Under the pieces are notes generated by a model that saw nothing but the letters and a program-made list of their open reading frames with translations, had not been told where the DNA came from and did no database searches. A stretch of 64,000 nt of DNA from Lucinisca nassula (taxonomy: Eukaryota > Mollusca > Bivalvia > Lucinida > Lucinidae), in the NCBI GenBank assembly GCA_963580285.1, contig OY757010.1:63634406-63698405 (forward strand). Direction: 5' to 3'. Below, in pieces: positions 11,591-22,632 of this stretch (its first letter is position 1; every line of letters begins with the position of its first letter). Both the position numbers and the translations under genes were made by a program.

Positions 11591-12374
11591 AACAAGAATG
11601 ATTTATGAATGGCCTTTCTCGATTTAATTGCATTTTCTCTTCGCCTTACCACAGTCAATTATATGTCCAATCTACAATGACAGTCTTTCCGGCTAACAGC
11701 GTTTTCTCGGGCAATTTTGTTGTCATATCCGGAGCTATTCTTAGTTTCTACTTAAACCAGCATTTTTGCGAGCTAGATTACAGCAAAAACAATTGGAACA
11801 ATACTGACTCGGATAAGGATGTGCAAATGTATACCCGCGCTACCTGGTAGGCTAGACCGTACGAATGCGTAGACCGACGAATATATAAGAGTAACGCATA
11901 TCGGCATGTCGCTCAAGTGCCCCACTATTCTACCAACAGACCCAATTTCGCCTTGTCGAAGCAATAACAATGCAAACACGACTTATCTGTTTGCATGGCA
12001 ATGAAACAATAAAAAAGTAAAACTAAAACTTGCCACAAGAATGGAGGCTCAAACTGCACACTGGAGCAGGCACACTGAGCAAACTGCAGAGGAAGAGATG
12101 GCATTGGATAAAGTGGAACAGCCGTTAAGCTACATACTTGGGAAAGGCAAAATGCTTGCTCAAGAAAGGAGCAGGCGTAACAAACGTCAATTTGAACACG
12201 CAAAGTGGTCTTTTAATATATGCAGTGAAAAGTCATTTGGCCCGAAAGCAAGAGGTTGTGGGTCTAATTCCTGCTACTACCAAGTGTTTTGTCCTTGAAA
12301 AAGACGCTTTATCGACATTACTAAGTAACGAAATCTGTCTTGAATGCCTTACAATAGATGACTTTTATGAAAGG
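11591..12374. other. Sequence without clear features
   Basis: Open frames of 80-90 codons occur on both strands (for example 12041-12298) but overlap each other and look unlike known proteins. A B-box-like GTGGGTCTAATTCC near 12260 hints at an old tRNA-type retroposon but is too weak to call. Confidence 0.3.
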
Positions 12375-12391
12375 TTGCTTAGATGTGTTGA

Positions 12392-12690
12392 TTTGTTTGT
12401 TTGATTTGAGGTTTAACGTCCCCGTCAACACTGTAAAGGTCATTTTGGAGACGTTGCTTCCAATTTTGTGGGACTTTTACCCGACATTGAGATGAAATGA
12501 CATCTCAATCCCTGTCGCCCAATGAAACCAATAGGGTTTATTAGCATGGACGGTCCGCCTCGCACCGCGGTTCCTGGACAGGCTTAGATCCTCTAAGCGG
12601 TTTACCAGTACTAGTGTGCGGGCCGGATTCAGCTCTGCGTTGAAGCATCATGCAGCCCATATATTTCTTCAAGCCCCTATGGGCGGGGGC
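12392..12690 (-). mobile_element. Full-length 300-bp SINE, 17-bp target duplication
   Basis: Minus-strand copy of the 10522 family. TTGCTTAGATGTGTTGA at 12375-12391 and TTGCTTAGACGTGTTGA at 12691-12707 differ at one base. The tail lies on the left (reverse complement of TTTGTTTGTTTGATTTG) and the head on the right. Confidence 0.9.
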
Positions 12691-12707
12691 TTGCTTAGAC
12701 GTGTTGA

Positions 12708-13080
12708 AAAAGTACTTGTATTAGCCTAGAGTGTATTGGGAAGTAAGTGAGAATTGGGGCATTGTAAATGCATAGGGCGGCTAGATTGCACTTTGCCGGG
12801 CACTGTCTTCTATCTAGACTGCGCAGGCGCAACTTTTTGTTAGGGCGTGTCTTTTGTTGTTCATGCCTCATTAATTATTTATGACGTTCGGGTAAAGACG
12901 GCCGCCATTTTGTTTTTGGAAGGACGAAACGACGCATTTTCTAACCGATGTTTTTTAAATAATGCAAGCGTTTTCAAAGCAGAAATATTGATACTGCGCT
13001 TTCTTTAATCGTATTTTAGCAGCAGCAAGTTAAATGTAGCATTAATAAACGGACTCAGTTGTGGGTAATTTAGCGTAACA
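12708..13080. other. CpG-containing region upstream of candidate exon
   Basis: It includes CTGCGCAGGCGCAAC, TGACGTTCGGG and GACGGCCGCCATTTTG, features typical of animal promoter and 5' untranslated regions. No TATA box or other definite element was seen. It may be the relic promoter of the segment at 13081. Confidence 0.3.
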
Positions 13081-13228
13081 ATGTCATCTGCTATTCTTTC
13101 TATCTTCGACGTGGATTCGACAGACTTGGACCACGGCACCAAAGTATATGCAAATGAGACTGCTTTGAATATTTAAGGAAACTGCAGACTACAAAAGATT
13201 CAACAGATCCCGATTTGCTGTCTTTGTA
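13081..13228 (+). pseudogene. Candidate first exon with internal frameshift
   Basis: ACAATGTC opens a frame MSSAILSIFDVDSTDLDHG that stops at about 13176. A shifted frame continues as FEYLRKLQTTKDSTDPDLL to a TTTG/GTAAGT-like donor at about 13228. The acidic, Asp/Ser-rich composition and the continuing frame suggest a real exon broken by a one-base indel. It could be a host-gene relic or part of a domesticated transposon. Protein not recognised. Confidence 0.25.
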
Positions 13229-13910
13229 AGTTTATACCTGGCATCCTTCTATCTTGAATGCCGGGGTGTGGGGGCGGCAGCCCCCATGGTGTTGACTGAT
13301 ACTTTTTAAAGGCACTTACCAGGTTACCATAGTCAAAAGACAAAATAAATCATCAGCCACGTTATTATACTTTAAATGTCTCTGCATACTTCGGCCAAAT
13401 TATCATAAACAATGCCATATTTTTCTCTCATCTTTTTTCTAGCAACTGGATTTGTTAACAAACTGCTTGGTTGGTCATCGAAAGTTGCGTCATCGAAAGT
13501 TGACGTCAGAGCTCATTAATATTCATAAGGTCTTTAAATTTGACCAATGAAATAACGCACGCGCCGTAATTCAGTGGTAGCAAAACAAAAAGTAATTAAC
13601 GTTTCTTTCGCCTCTCCAGCTTAGAACAAGCTTGAAATTGCAGAACTTGGTTAAAACCTACGGTTGAAAACCTCAGTTTTAACCTGAAATATGCCTAATC
13701 TACACGATTTTGGGGTTAATTTTGCATTTTTCTGCCTTACATCCATTTTTTGGCCGCGCTCACGCGCGTCCTTATAATAGGACCTTAGATACCTATACTC
13801 ACGTGGATTTTCCTACGGAAAATCAGTGCCCAGTTAAGTGCAGTTGTCCCCATAGGGCATTTAAAAGTTGTATTGCTGTTGAGTAAAGCGGCATTCCAAT
13901 CTTAGTGTTT
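13229..13910. other. Sequence without clear features
   Basis: It contains a short direct repeat, TCATCGAAAGTTG (near 13476 and 13491), and GC-rich islands such as GGCCGCGCTCACGCGCG. No coding or RNA gene signal was seen. Confidence 0.3.
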
Positions 13911-14175
13911 CTCGGCCAGGCTATTAAAAGGTTATAAAACATTTCATGCTCAATTCAGCCGAGCGTGAAATTTGTAATACTCGCTATTTTTAAATACTAA
14001 CACTTCATGCAATTTTCCTGCTCAGAAAAGAACTGGATAATAGAATGTATGATGGGGTTGAGGCCGAAACAAGGAATTCTCAAGCAAGTTTTCAGTTCAG
14101 TTAAGTATCATGTGGGGTTGTGTCAAGCATGAGACTTTAATTCACTGAAATCTAGCCCGAAGTCACAACCGCAAT
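13911..14175. repeat. Dispersed repeat, copy 2 (copy 1 at 11186-11590)
   Basis: Same sequence as 11186-11590 but without the TTAA-flanked insertion. Its end runs into the 229-bp tandem duplication. Confidence 0.8.
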
Positions 14176-14604
14176 ATTATTTTTCTCACCCAAAAACTTT
14201 AAAGAATTTATTTGTTTGAGTTCATTTTGGAGACGTTGCTTCGATTTTGTGGGACTTCTACTCGGCATTGAGACGAATTGACATCTCAAGCCCTGCCGCC
14301 AAATGAAACCAAAAGGGTTTATAAGCATGAACGGTCCGACTCGCACCGCTTTGCCAGGGTAGGCATAGATTCACTGAAAACTAGCCCGAAGTCACAACCG
14401 CAATATTATTTTTCTCACCCAAAAACTTTAAAGAATTTATTTGTTTGAGTTCATTTTGGAGACGTTGCTTCGATTTTGTGGGACTTCTACTCGGCATTGA
14501 GATGAATTGACATCTCAAGCACTGCCGCCCAATGAAACCAAAAGGGTTTATAAGCATGAACGGTCCGACTCGCACCGCTTTGCCAGGGTAGGCATAGATT
14601 CCGT
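14147..14604. repeat. 229-bp tandem duplication (2 copies)
   Basis: ATTCACTGAAA recurs at a 229-bp offset, and the sequence between is nearly identical. Each copy spans the end of the dispersed repeat plus the tail half of a SINE. The duplication arose after the SINE insertion, since only the right copy keeps the SINE head. Confidence 0.9.
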
Positions 14605-14700
14605 GAGCGGTTTACCAGTAGTCATGTGCGGTCGGTTTCAGCTCTTCTTGGAAGCGTCACGCAGCCCATCTATTTCTTTAAGCCCCGATGGGCGGAGCCG
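14437..14700 (-). mobile_element. 300-bp family SINE, 15-bp target duplication
   Basis: AAAACTTTAAAGAAT occurs at 14422-14436 and 14701-14715, bounding a minus-strand copy of the 10522 family. The left tandem copy contains only the tail part (about 14208-14370). Confidence 0.88.
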
Positions 14701-14715
14701 AAAACTTTAAAGAAT

Positions 14716-15531
14716 GCGTTGTGAATGCAAAGGCTGCACAAATATACAGAAATTAATAAGCGATAAAGCACATTCACACAAATGTAACACAACAAAAAAG
14801 TTAGTCTTTTATTATTCATACCTCCTTCATTTTTCCAGTGAGCCGCTAAAGTTTGTGTCTAAAGCATCCATTTACATGTAAAGTGCTGCATATGAATTAA
14901 AAACCAGTACATGTATATTTCATGACCTGCTTTCCTTGACATTTGACAGCAGTTTGATGGCAAATTGAATGTCCATTTCGTTAAAAGACGATAAGGACAT
15001 GTCATTTTGACTTTTAAAAATGTACATTTAAGGAGATACTGAGAGGGTGCTCCCCTAATTAGGTGTTTTGCAATGATTGACATACTGAGATAGCTAATAA
15101 ACCCTAGAGTGAGGCAGCAGTTGAGGCAAACAAAACAAACACTTAAGAAATGAAATTTATTTTTCTGCTGCTCATGATAGTACGAACGCAGTTGGTTGCG
15201 TGCAAAATAAGTGAATCCCGAAAGGGTTCAGGTAAATTTTGCTAGCGACTCGCTGTCGTTCATACTTTCATGCAAAGCAGAAAATTAAGTTTATTTTTTA
15301 TAATTATAATTTGCCCCTCATCACTGGGCGAATAAAAAACTTTTTAAACTGAAAAACATTTACACGCCGTTTTTCTACAAAGAGAAGAACAGCGTTGACC
15401 TCACCAACGCCCGAAGGGAACGATGGTTTAGAATGACGTCACTTGAAGTCACTAAAAATCATGTGACTCGATGCGTTCATGGAAGTATGAACTACATTGT
15501 TTTCTGTGTGTTTACATTACATTTTTAGCTC
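14716..15531. other. Sequence without clear features
   Basis: AT-rich. No repeat match within the window and no supported coding frame were recognised. Confidence 0.3.
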
Positions 15532-15629
15532 ACCTGACCGAAGGTCATGGTGAGCTTTTGTGACCGTAAGATGTCCGGCGTCGTCGTGCGTCGTCCGTCG
15601 TCCGTCGTCCGTCGTGCGTAAACTTTTTC

Positions 15630-16317
15630 TTGTGAACAAACTAGAGGCCACAGTTTTGGTCCAATCATCATCAAACTTGCTCAGAATGATCATCATGACA
15701 ATATCTCGGTCAAGTTCGAATATGGGTCATGTCGGGTGAAAAAGTAGGTCAGTAGGTCAAATCATAGAAAAACCTTGTGAACACTCTAGAGGGCACAGTT
15801 TTGGTCCAATCATCATCAAACTTGCTCAGAATAATTATCATGACAATATCTCGGTCAGGTTCGAATATGGATCATGTAGGGTCAAAAAGTAGGTCAGTAG
15901 GTCAAACCATAGATAGTCCTTGTGAACACTCTAGAGGACACAGTTATGGTTCAATTATCATCAAACTTGCTCAGAATGATCATTGTGACAATATCTCGGT
16001 CAAGTTTGAATATGGGTCATGTCGGGTCAAAAAGTAGGTCAGTAGGTCAATTCATAGAAAAACCTTGTGAACACTCTAGAGGGCACAGTTATGGTCCAAT
16101 CATCATCAAACTTGCTCAGAATAATCATCCTGACAATATCTCAGTCAAGTTTGAATATGGGTCATGTTGGGTCAAAAAGTAGGTCAGTAGGTCAAATCAT
16201 ATAAAAACCTTGTGAACACCCTAGGGGCCACAATTTTGGTCCAATCTTAATCAAACTTGCTCAGAATGATCATCATGACAATATCTCGGTCAAGTTTGAA
16301 TATGGGTCAAATGGTTC
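15630..16317. repeat. 145-bp tandem array (5 units)
   Basis: Units begin at about 15631, 15775, 15920, 16066 and 16210 with TTGTGAACA. Each carries ATCATCAAACTTGCTCAGAA and AAAAAGTAGGTCAGTAGGTC. Two open frames of identical length (15777 and 15922) exist only because the unit repeats. Confidence 0.92.
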
Positions 16318-16384
16318 CGGTCCGTTGCACATCTAGGTCACAGGAGCCAAAAACAGATTTTTTTCACCAAAAACTTAAAAAATC

Positions 16385-18710
16385 TTCTTCTCTGAAACCA
16401 CAAGGCCCAGGTCTTTGTTATTTGGTATGAAGCTTCATCTAGTGGACCCCTACCAAGATTGTTCAAATTATAGTGCTGGGGCCAAAAATGCCCCCGCACG
16501 GGGGCCCTTTGGTTTTACATAGGCTTATATAGGGAAAATCTTTAAAAATCTTCTTCTCTGAAACCACAAGGCCCAGGACTTTGATATTTGGTATGAAGCT
16601 TCATCTAGTGGACCCCTACCAAGATTGTTCAAATTTGAGTGCTGGGACGAAAAATGCCCCCGCCACGGGGCCCTTTGGTTTTACATTGGCTTATATAGGG
16701 AAAATCTTTAAAAATCTTCTTCTCTGAAACCACAAGGCCCAGGTCTTTGATATTTGGTATGAAGCTTCATCTAGTGGACCCCTACCAAGATTGTTCAAAT
16801 TATAGTGCTGGGGCCAAAAATGCCCCCGCCCCAGGGCCCTTTGGTTTTACATAGGCTTATATAGGGAAAATCTTCAAAAATCTTCTACTCTGAAACCACA
16901 AGGCCCAGGACTTTGATATTTGGTATGAAGCTTCATCTAGTGGACCCCTACCAAGATTGTTCAAATTACAGTGCTGGGACAAAAAATGCCCCCGCCACAG
17001 GGCCCTTTGGTTTTACATTGGCTTATATAGGGAAAATCTTTAAAAATCTTCTTCTCTGAAACCACAAGGCCCAGGTCTTTGATATTTGGTATGAAGCTTC
17101 ATCTAGTTGACCCCTACCAAGATTGTTCAAATTACAGTGCTGGGGCCAAAAATGCCCCCGCCCCGGGGCCCTTTGGTTTTACATAGGCTTATATAGGGAA
17201 AATCTTAAAAAATCTTCTTCTCTGAAACCACAAGGCCCAGGTCTTTGATATTTGGTATGAAGCTTCATCTAGTGGACCCCTACCAAGATTGTTCAAATTT
17301 TAGTGCTGGGACAAAAAATGCCCCCGCCACGGGGCCCTTTGGTTTTACATGGGCTTATATAGGGAAAATCTTTAAAAATTTTCTTTTCTGAAACCACAAG
17401 GCCCAGGATTTTGATATTTGGTATGAAGCTTCATCTAGTGGACCCCTACCAAGATTGTTCAAATTTTAGTGCTGGGACAAAAATGCCCCCGCCACGGGGC
17501 CCTTTGCTTTTACATTGGCTTATATAGGGAAAATTTTTAAAAATCTTCTTCTCTGAAACCACAAGGCCCAGGTCTTATATATTTGGTATGAAGCTTCATC
17601 TAGTGGACCCCTACCAAGATTGTTCAAATTATAGTGCTGGGGCCAAAAATGCCCCCGCCACGGGGCCCTTTGGTTTTACATAGGCTTATATAGGGAAAAT
17701 CTTTAAAAATTTTCTTCTCTAAAACCACAAGGCCCAGGACTTTGATATTTGGTATGAAGCTTCATCTAGTGGACCCCTACCAAGATTGTTCCAATTTTAG
17801 TGCTGGCGCCAAAAATGCCCCTGCCCCGGGGCCCTTTGGTTTTACATAGGCTTATATAGGGAAAATCTTTAAAAATCTTCTTCTCTGAAACCACAAGGCC
17901 CAGGACTTTGATATTTGGTATGAAGCTTCGTCTAGTGGACCCCTACCAAGATTGTTCAAATTATAGTGCTGGGACAAAAAATCCCCCCCTGCCACGGGGC
18001 CCTTTGGTTTTACATAGGCTTATATAGGGAAAATCTTTAAAAATCTTCTTCTCTGAAACCACAAGGCCCAGAACTTTGATATTTGGTATGAAGCTTCATC
18101 TAGTGGACCCCTACCAAGATTGTTCAAACTATAGTGCTGGGGCAAAAAATGCCCCTGTCCCGGGGCCCTTTGATTTTACATAGGCTTATATAGGGAAAAT
18201 CTTTAAAAATCTTCTTCTCTGAAACCACAAGGCCCAGGACTTTGATATTTGGTATGAAGCTTCGTCTAGTGGACCCCTACCAAGATTGTTCAAATTATAG
18301 TGCTGGGACAAAAAATCCCCCCCTGCCACGGGGCCCTTTGGTTTTACATAGGCTTATATAGGGAAAATCTTTAAAAATCTTCTTCTCTGAAACCACAAGG
18401 CCCAGAACTTTGATATTTGGTATGAAGCTTCATCTAGTGGACCCCTACCAAGATTGTTCAAACTATAGTGCTGGGGCAAAAAATGCCCCTGTCCCGGGGC
18501 CCTTTGATTTTACATAGGCTTATATAGGGAAAATCTTTAAAAATCTTCTTCTCTGAAACCGCTAGGCCCAGGTCTTTGATATTTGATGTGTAGCTTCATC
18601 TAGTGGACCTTTGACAAGATTGTTCAAATTTTAGCCTTTGTTGATGTTTGGTATGAAGCTTCACCTTTAAGACCTCCCTCAACATTATGTACATTAAAGC
18701 CCTGGGGCCA
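16385..18710. repeat. 166-bp tandem array (14 units, HindIII site per unit)
   Basis: The motif TTCTTCTCTG recurs at 16385, 16551, 16717, 16883, 17049, 17215, 17381, 17546, 17712, 17878, 18046, 18212, 18380 and 18546, with spacing 165-168. Nearly every unit contains GAAGCTTC. Units 17878-18211 and 18212-18545 form an apparently identical 334-bp dimer. The last unit is diverged. Related but older units occur in block III. Confidence 0.95.
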
Positions 18711-18787
18711 ATAATGGCCCTCTCTGGGGCCCACTTGTTACACTATGGATCAGGTGAGCGATCCAGGGCCATCATGGCCCTCTTGTT

Positions 18788-18954
18788 TTATTTATAAGCC
18801 GGATACATTTCATATCCTATCAGTTGAGGATGAAAAAACCTTTTGTAATCCTTGGGCCAGGTTGGTGCAGTTTAGGTCTGTACACTTTCTTTCTACCTCT
18901 GGAATGAACAGTACACAGTATTTCCGTGTCCCACTACTTAATCTTAATAAATAT

Positions 18955-19000
<46 letters not shown>

Positions 19001-20508
19001 AGCAAAAATTAGACAAAATACATGTTGAAACGCTTTTTCCTTGGTTTCAACTTATCACAAAGAACAAAAAAGAAGTAAAATTCCTACAGGCCTATTGGCA
19101 CCAAAACAGCCATTGTTATTTAGGTAACAACATTAGAACACACGTTTAAAGTCGTCAGTCATTCCGACCACTATGAATCCAAATTTGTAAAACAATTTCA
19201 AGTTATTTCTAGCCGTATCTCTTTTAACTTATATTCTGAATCATTTGGCTTAACACTGCATTTTTTGCTTAGCTAACCGTTGCCGTGTACCGGGAACGAG
19301 CGTTTAAACACAAGGTGACGACGTCATGTACACACATTCTTTAGCACTCTGCCAAAAAAACATAGATTTTATACGATACCCGTTGTGCAAGAAACTGACA
19401 AACATTTCCCTTCAATGCGGAGCACTCTAGCAATCTCCTCGATAACGTGGGTTGTGTCCGTCCCAGCCTGGACATGAACAAGGCAGTTGTGCCTTGTTTT
19501 TTTTTTTTTTCAGATCTAATGCCGTCTTCTGCTTTTCAGTAAACATTTTATGTCCTTTTCTGCGAATGTGTCAAAAGAGTTACAGCGGCTAATTGGAAGT
19601 TGACCGCAAAGCGATACAATACAATATTCCCAGAGCACAGCCTATTGTACGTAGAAACACCATACAGTTATCTTATCTGCGTATACTTGTATATGTAGTG
19701 CTATCAGAATATGTTACATTGAAACAAATCAAAGAAGAAATCAAGGCTATTACACACATTTTAACAGTAATACCAGCTACTCCACTGCCGGGCGTGGTTT
19801 GCAAAGTTCCGGATTATATCTGTCCTGCACATCCCGCTTTTTAAACACGACGATTATTGCAAGCGCCCTGGTTTCTGTTCCGATCATTGACAGAACACTG
19901 CGGAAAGCGAAGCAAAAGTAGTTAAATCTAAATTTAGAGCTGCGAATACATCTTTTTGGATTCAAATTGGCCAAGAGAGCTAAAGTTAATTGAAAGAAAA
20001 CGGGTGATAGCGGGAAAAGTTCCCTCCGTAACACAAGTTCGCTTGTGATTGATGAAAACCTGAAAAAAATGTCGAAATTTGAGTTGCTGCTTTATTCCAT
20101 GCGAGAAAAACATGTTTCCTGCAAGTGATTGACAGGGGCGGATTATTGTTGCAAAGTGGACATATCTAACTTGAATAATTCATAATAAGCAGGTGAAAAA
20201 ACTGCATTTGCGAAAAAGATACACTGTGTAAAATGAGGTGATCCCCAAAACATTCAGCCGAAGTTTCCCCCCACCCACCCCCCTTGTCTCTAATATAGTA
20301 CCAAAAAAAAAAAAATTTTTTTTTCATGATTCAAGCCCCTTTGGTTTTAACCAATTTAATTGGTATCGATTATTTTAAAAGCATTTAGATAATGGTGTTT
20401 CCGTTCACTTGACGATGCGCGACGGTGTGCGGTTTCTGGAGTACTTCGGCCTATAGTTGAACATACTCACCGGATGCACATCAACTGAACAAATCTAATG
20501 CATAAAAG
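18788..20508. other. Mostly single-copy sequence
   Basis: It contains a GA microsatellite (18962-18999), a T-run near 19499 and open frames of up to 134 codons. The longest (18745-19149) runs through the GA repeat and is not protein-like. No RNA gene or mobile element was recognised. Confidence 0.35.
18962..18999. repeat. (GA)n microsatellite
   Basis: About 19 uninterrupted AG dinucleotides. Confidence 0.97.
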
Positions 20509-20523
20509 ATCAGGTATAAGCAG

Positions 20524-20832
20524 CCGGGCTCGGTGGCTCAGTCGGATGCGCGTCTGACTGGTGATCAGGAGGACGCGGGTTCGATTCCCGCCGGGGTCGG
20601 CAACATTCTTTCGTGGAGATTGATCATGAAATTTTTTCTACGGTCATTCTCTCCCTTCCGCTGATTCGAGAAGGGCAGTTGTCAGTTTCTGGCGAAAGAA
20701 TGTGCACTGTACTGGTTAACCGCTTACGTATAAGCCTGCCCAGGAAAAGTGTGGATAGGTAAACTGACCGGCTAAAAGATGACCTAAAATAGTGTTGATT
20801 GGGCCGTTAAACTCCAAAACAGACAAACAAAA
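20524..20832 (+). mobile_element. Full-length tRNA-derived SINE, 15-bp perfect target duplication
   Basis: The first 75 bp look like a tRNA: GGTGGCTCAGTCGGATG is an A-box-like stretch and GGGTTCGATTCCCG a clean B box, with plausible anticodon and T stems. The tail is ACTCCAAAACAGACAAAC. ATCAGGTATAAGCAG occurs exactly at 20509-20523 and 20833-20847. The body shares GGTTAACCGCTTA and TAAGCCTGCCCAGG with the 300-bp SINE family, indicating a common tail with a different head. The exact duplication suggests recent insertion. Confidence 0.95.
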
Positions 20833-20978
20833 ATCAGGTATAAGCAGGGCCGGTTTGACGAAGTGAGTACTTGTCCGATTGATGAAGTCAGTGCATGTCC
20901 TATAATGATCCTCTTGTCTGTCCATCCATCTGTCTGGTCATCTGTCATCATTTCTAGCTCTATCTAAAAGCTCCCTTT

Positions 20979-21250
20979 CATAACGAGAACACGCCTATAT
21001 AATTCTGACCCCCTTGAACCCCACTTTTATATAGTAAAACTAGGGTGTACGGGGTATACATTATTTTTATTATTTCTGCTCCAAAACATATGTTGTGGGT
21101 ACTCGTTAGAACCGCCTCAATGAGGCGGTTCTAACAAGCACCCACAACATGTTTGCAGTATTTATAAGAAAATTATCACGGATTGAAAGGCAGTCATTTT
21201 TGAGATTTGAAAAATGCAATATGTCGCACTGGTGTGTTTTCGTAATGATT
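20979..21250. mobile_element. Palindromic MITE-like element 1
   Basis: Terminal repeats are CATAACGAGAACACGCC and, inverted, CATTACGAAAACACACC. The centre is an inverted repeat built on TAGAACCGCCTCAATGAGGC. It is flanked by a 24-bp direct repeat (20957-20980 and 21255-21278, two mismatches) starting GCTCTATCTAAAAGCT. No coding capacity. Left and right halves differ (GTACTC against AAGCAC), which marks orientation. Confidence 0.8.
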
Positions 21251-21643
21251 TCGGGCTCTATCTAAAAGCTTCCTTTTACAGAGTTTTATGTTCGAATTTG
21301 CCTTCATCTTAAACAAACATAAATCATTTATAGTCTATTGTAATGGGATAACAACCCATTCTCTCTCCCTACGCCTCGACAAACACTGACGCTTAAAACA
21401 TTTTTTATCGTTTAAATATAACATAACATAAAGATAACACATTTTATAGGTGATGACAGCGGTTTACTGATCAACGCGTACTGAGAAATATGCACATAGA
21501 AACGTTTCTGTCCGCAGAACGCCACAGTCTGAACATCTCGTTACAGAACGTAAGAACATCCACACTGCACACTGTAGTCACAGAACCATTCTTCTAAAGA
21601 CATTCCATGCAATAGCAAATGATCATTTACAAATCTGAAAAGA

Positions 21644-21798
21644 GTGAGTGTTTAAGTTTTACGTCTCACCAACATATAAGGTCATACGAAGACGGGACCT
21701 CGGTTTAAAGACTCATCCGAAAGTCTGGAGAAGCCTGAGATCGATCCTGCGACCCCTGGTTAACAAGGCGAGTAGCATAACCACTACGGTGGCTTCTA
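21644..21798 (-). mobile_element. Short tRNA-derived SINE, 13-bp target duplication
   Basis: The reverse complement carries GTAGTGGTTATGCTACTC (A-box region) and GCAGGATCGATC (B-box region), then CAGACTTTCGGATGAGTC. AAATCTGAAAAGA flanks it at 21631-21643 and 21799-21811. A plus-strand copy of the same family is at 22764. Confidence 0.88.
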
Positions 21799-22149
21799 AA
21801 ATCTGAAAAGAACAAACATATTTTCGGAAAAAAGTATCTTTTCACTGCAAACATTGCTTGCAATGCTGTATATATTAGAACATACTGCCGTGTGCGCGTC
21901 TGACTTCTTCCAACATGCCTTATTCGAACAAGCCTGTATTTCTCTTGTAATCAACGGATTATCATTATCATTTTTATTATTATTATTGTAAATTTTCAAC
22001 TGACATTCTGTCAAGCAGCACATTATGCTATGTTTTGGGTGAATGGGATGTTATAGCATCCATCGATACATTGATCTCAATCAGCTAATAAAAAAATATT
22101 CTCACGTGAGCCTAAAGGCCGTATATAACCTGTCCAGAAACCTCAAAGG

Positions 22150-22476
22150 TGTGTGAATTCGGGTTTAACGTCGCTTTCAACAATTTTTCAGTCATATAAC
22201 GACGGTGTCTGGTTGCGACAGGGAGCTTAATGCTCACTTTTATAGTGCTGCCTCACTGAAGTATCATGTCCCAGACACATTACATGATCCCACACCCAGT
22301 CACATTATCCTGACACTGGGTCGACCAGTCCTAGCTCTACCCCGTAAATTTGAGTGCCAAGCGAGGAGCAGCTAGTACCATTTTTAACGACTTTGGTATG
22401 TCGCGGCCCGGGATCGAACCCGTGACCTCCCGTTCCCCGGAGCGGACACTCTACCAACTGAGCTATCGGGGCCGGA
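22150..22476 (-). mobile_element. tRNA-derived SINE (long body)
   Basis: The right end, read on the minus strand, is tRNA-like: GATAGCTCAGTTGGTAGAG then GGTTCGATCCCGG. The body extends left to GGGTTTAACGTCGC. No convincing target duplication was found, so the ends are approximate. The tRNA-like part is close to consensus, and a transcribed tRNA gene is not excluded. Confidence 0.75.
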
Positions 22477-22632
22477 TTTTTCACCAGTACACATATTCAG
22501 TACAGCCCAAGGGTAGGGACGGGTTTTCCACATCATTGCCCTAAATTTAATGAGGCGGTTTCTACGAGCTTCTACATTTTGTGTTTGAAGTGGAAATGAG
22601 GACAAAATTCTCAGACTGTCAATAGAACAACA

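Larger units (their letters stand above)
15532..18787 (+). mobile_element. Block II: tandem-repeat element with AGCTCACC start and CTCTTGTT end
   Basis: It begins ATTTTTAGCTCACCTGACC. The first 30 bp fold on themselves (AGCTCACC with GGTGAGCT, and GACCGAAGGTC inside). It ends with the hairpin AGGGCCATCATGGCCCT (18765-18781) and CTTGTTTT. The interior is two arrays, 145 bp and then 166 bp. No transposase or other protein is encoded. The ends match blocks I and III, so this is one element family. Its 3' hairpin close to the end recalls Helitron/Helentron-type elements (inference). Confidence 0.7.

Noticed and set aside
12140..12310. tRNA-derived SINE suggested by GTGGGTCTAATTCC
   Set aside because: No A box at the right distance, no tail and no target duplication.
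18745..19149. 134-codon frame as a protein gene
   Set aside because: It runs through the end of block II and the GA microsatellite, and its translation is Arg-Glu repeats plus unrelated flanks.
22390..22476. Functional tRNA gene on the minus strand
   Set aside because: The tRNA-like part is continuous with a SINE body and repeat-like tail. No clear acceptor stem closure or terminator directly after it.
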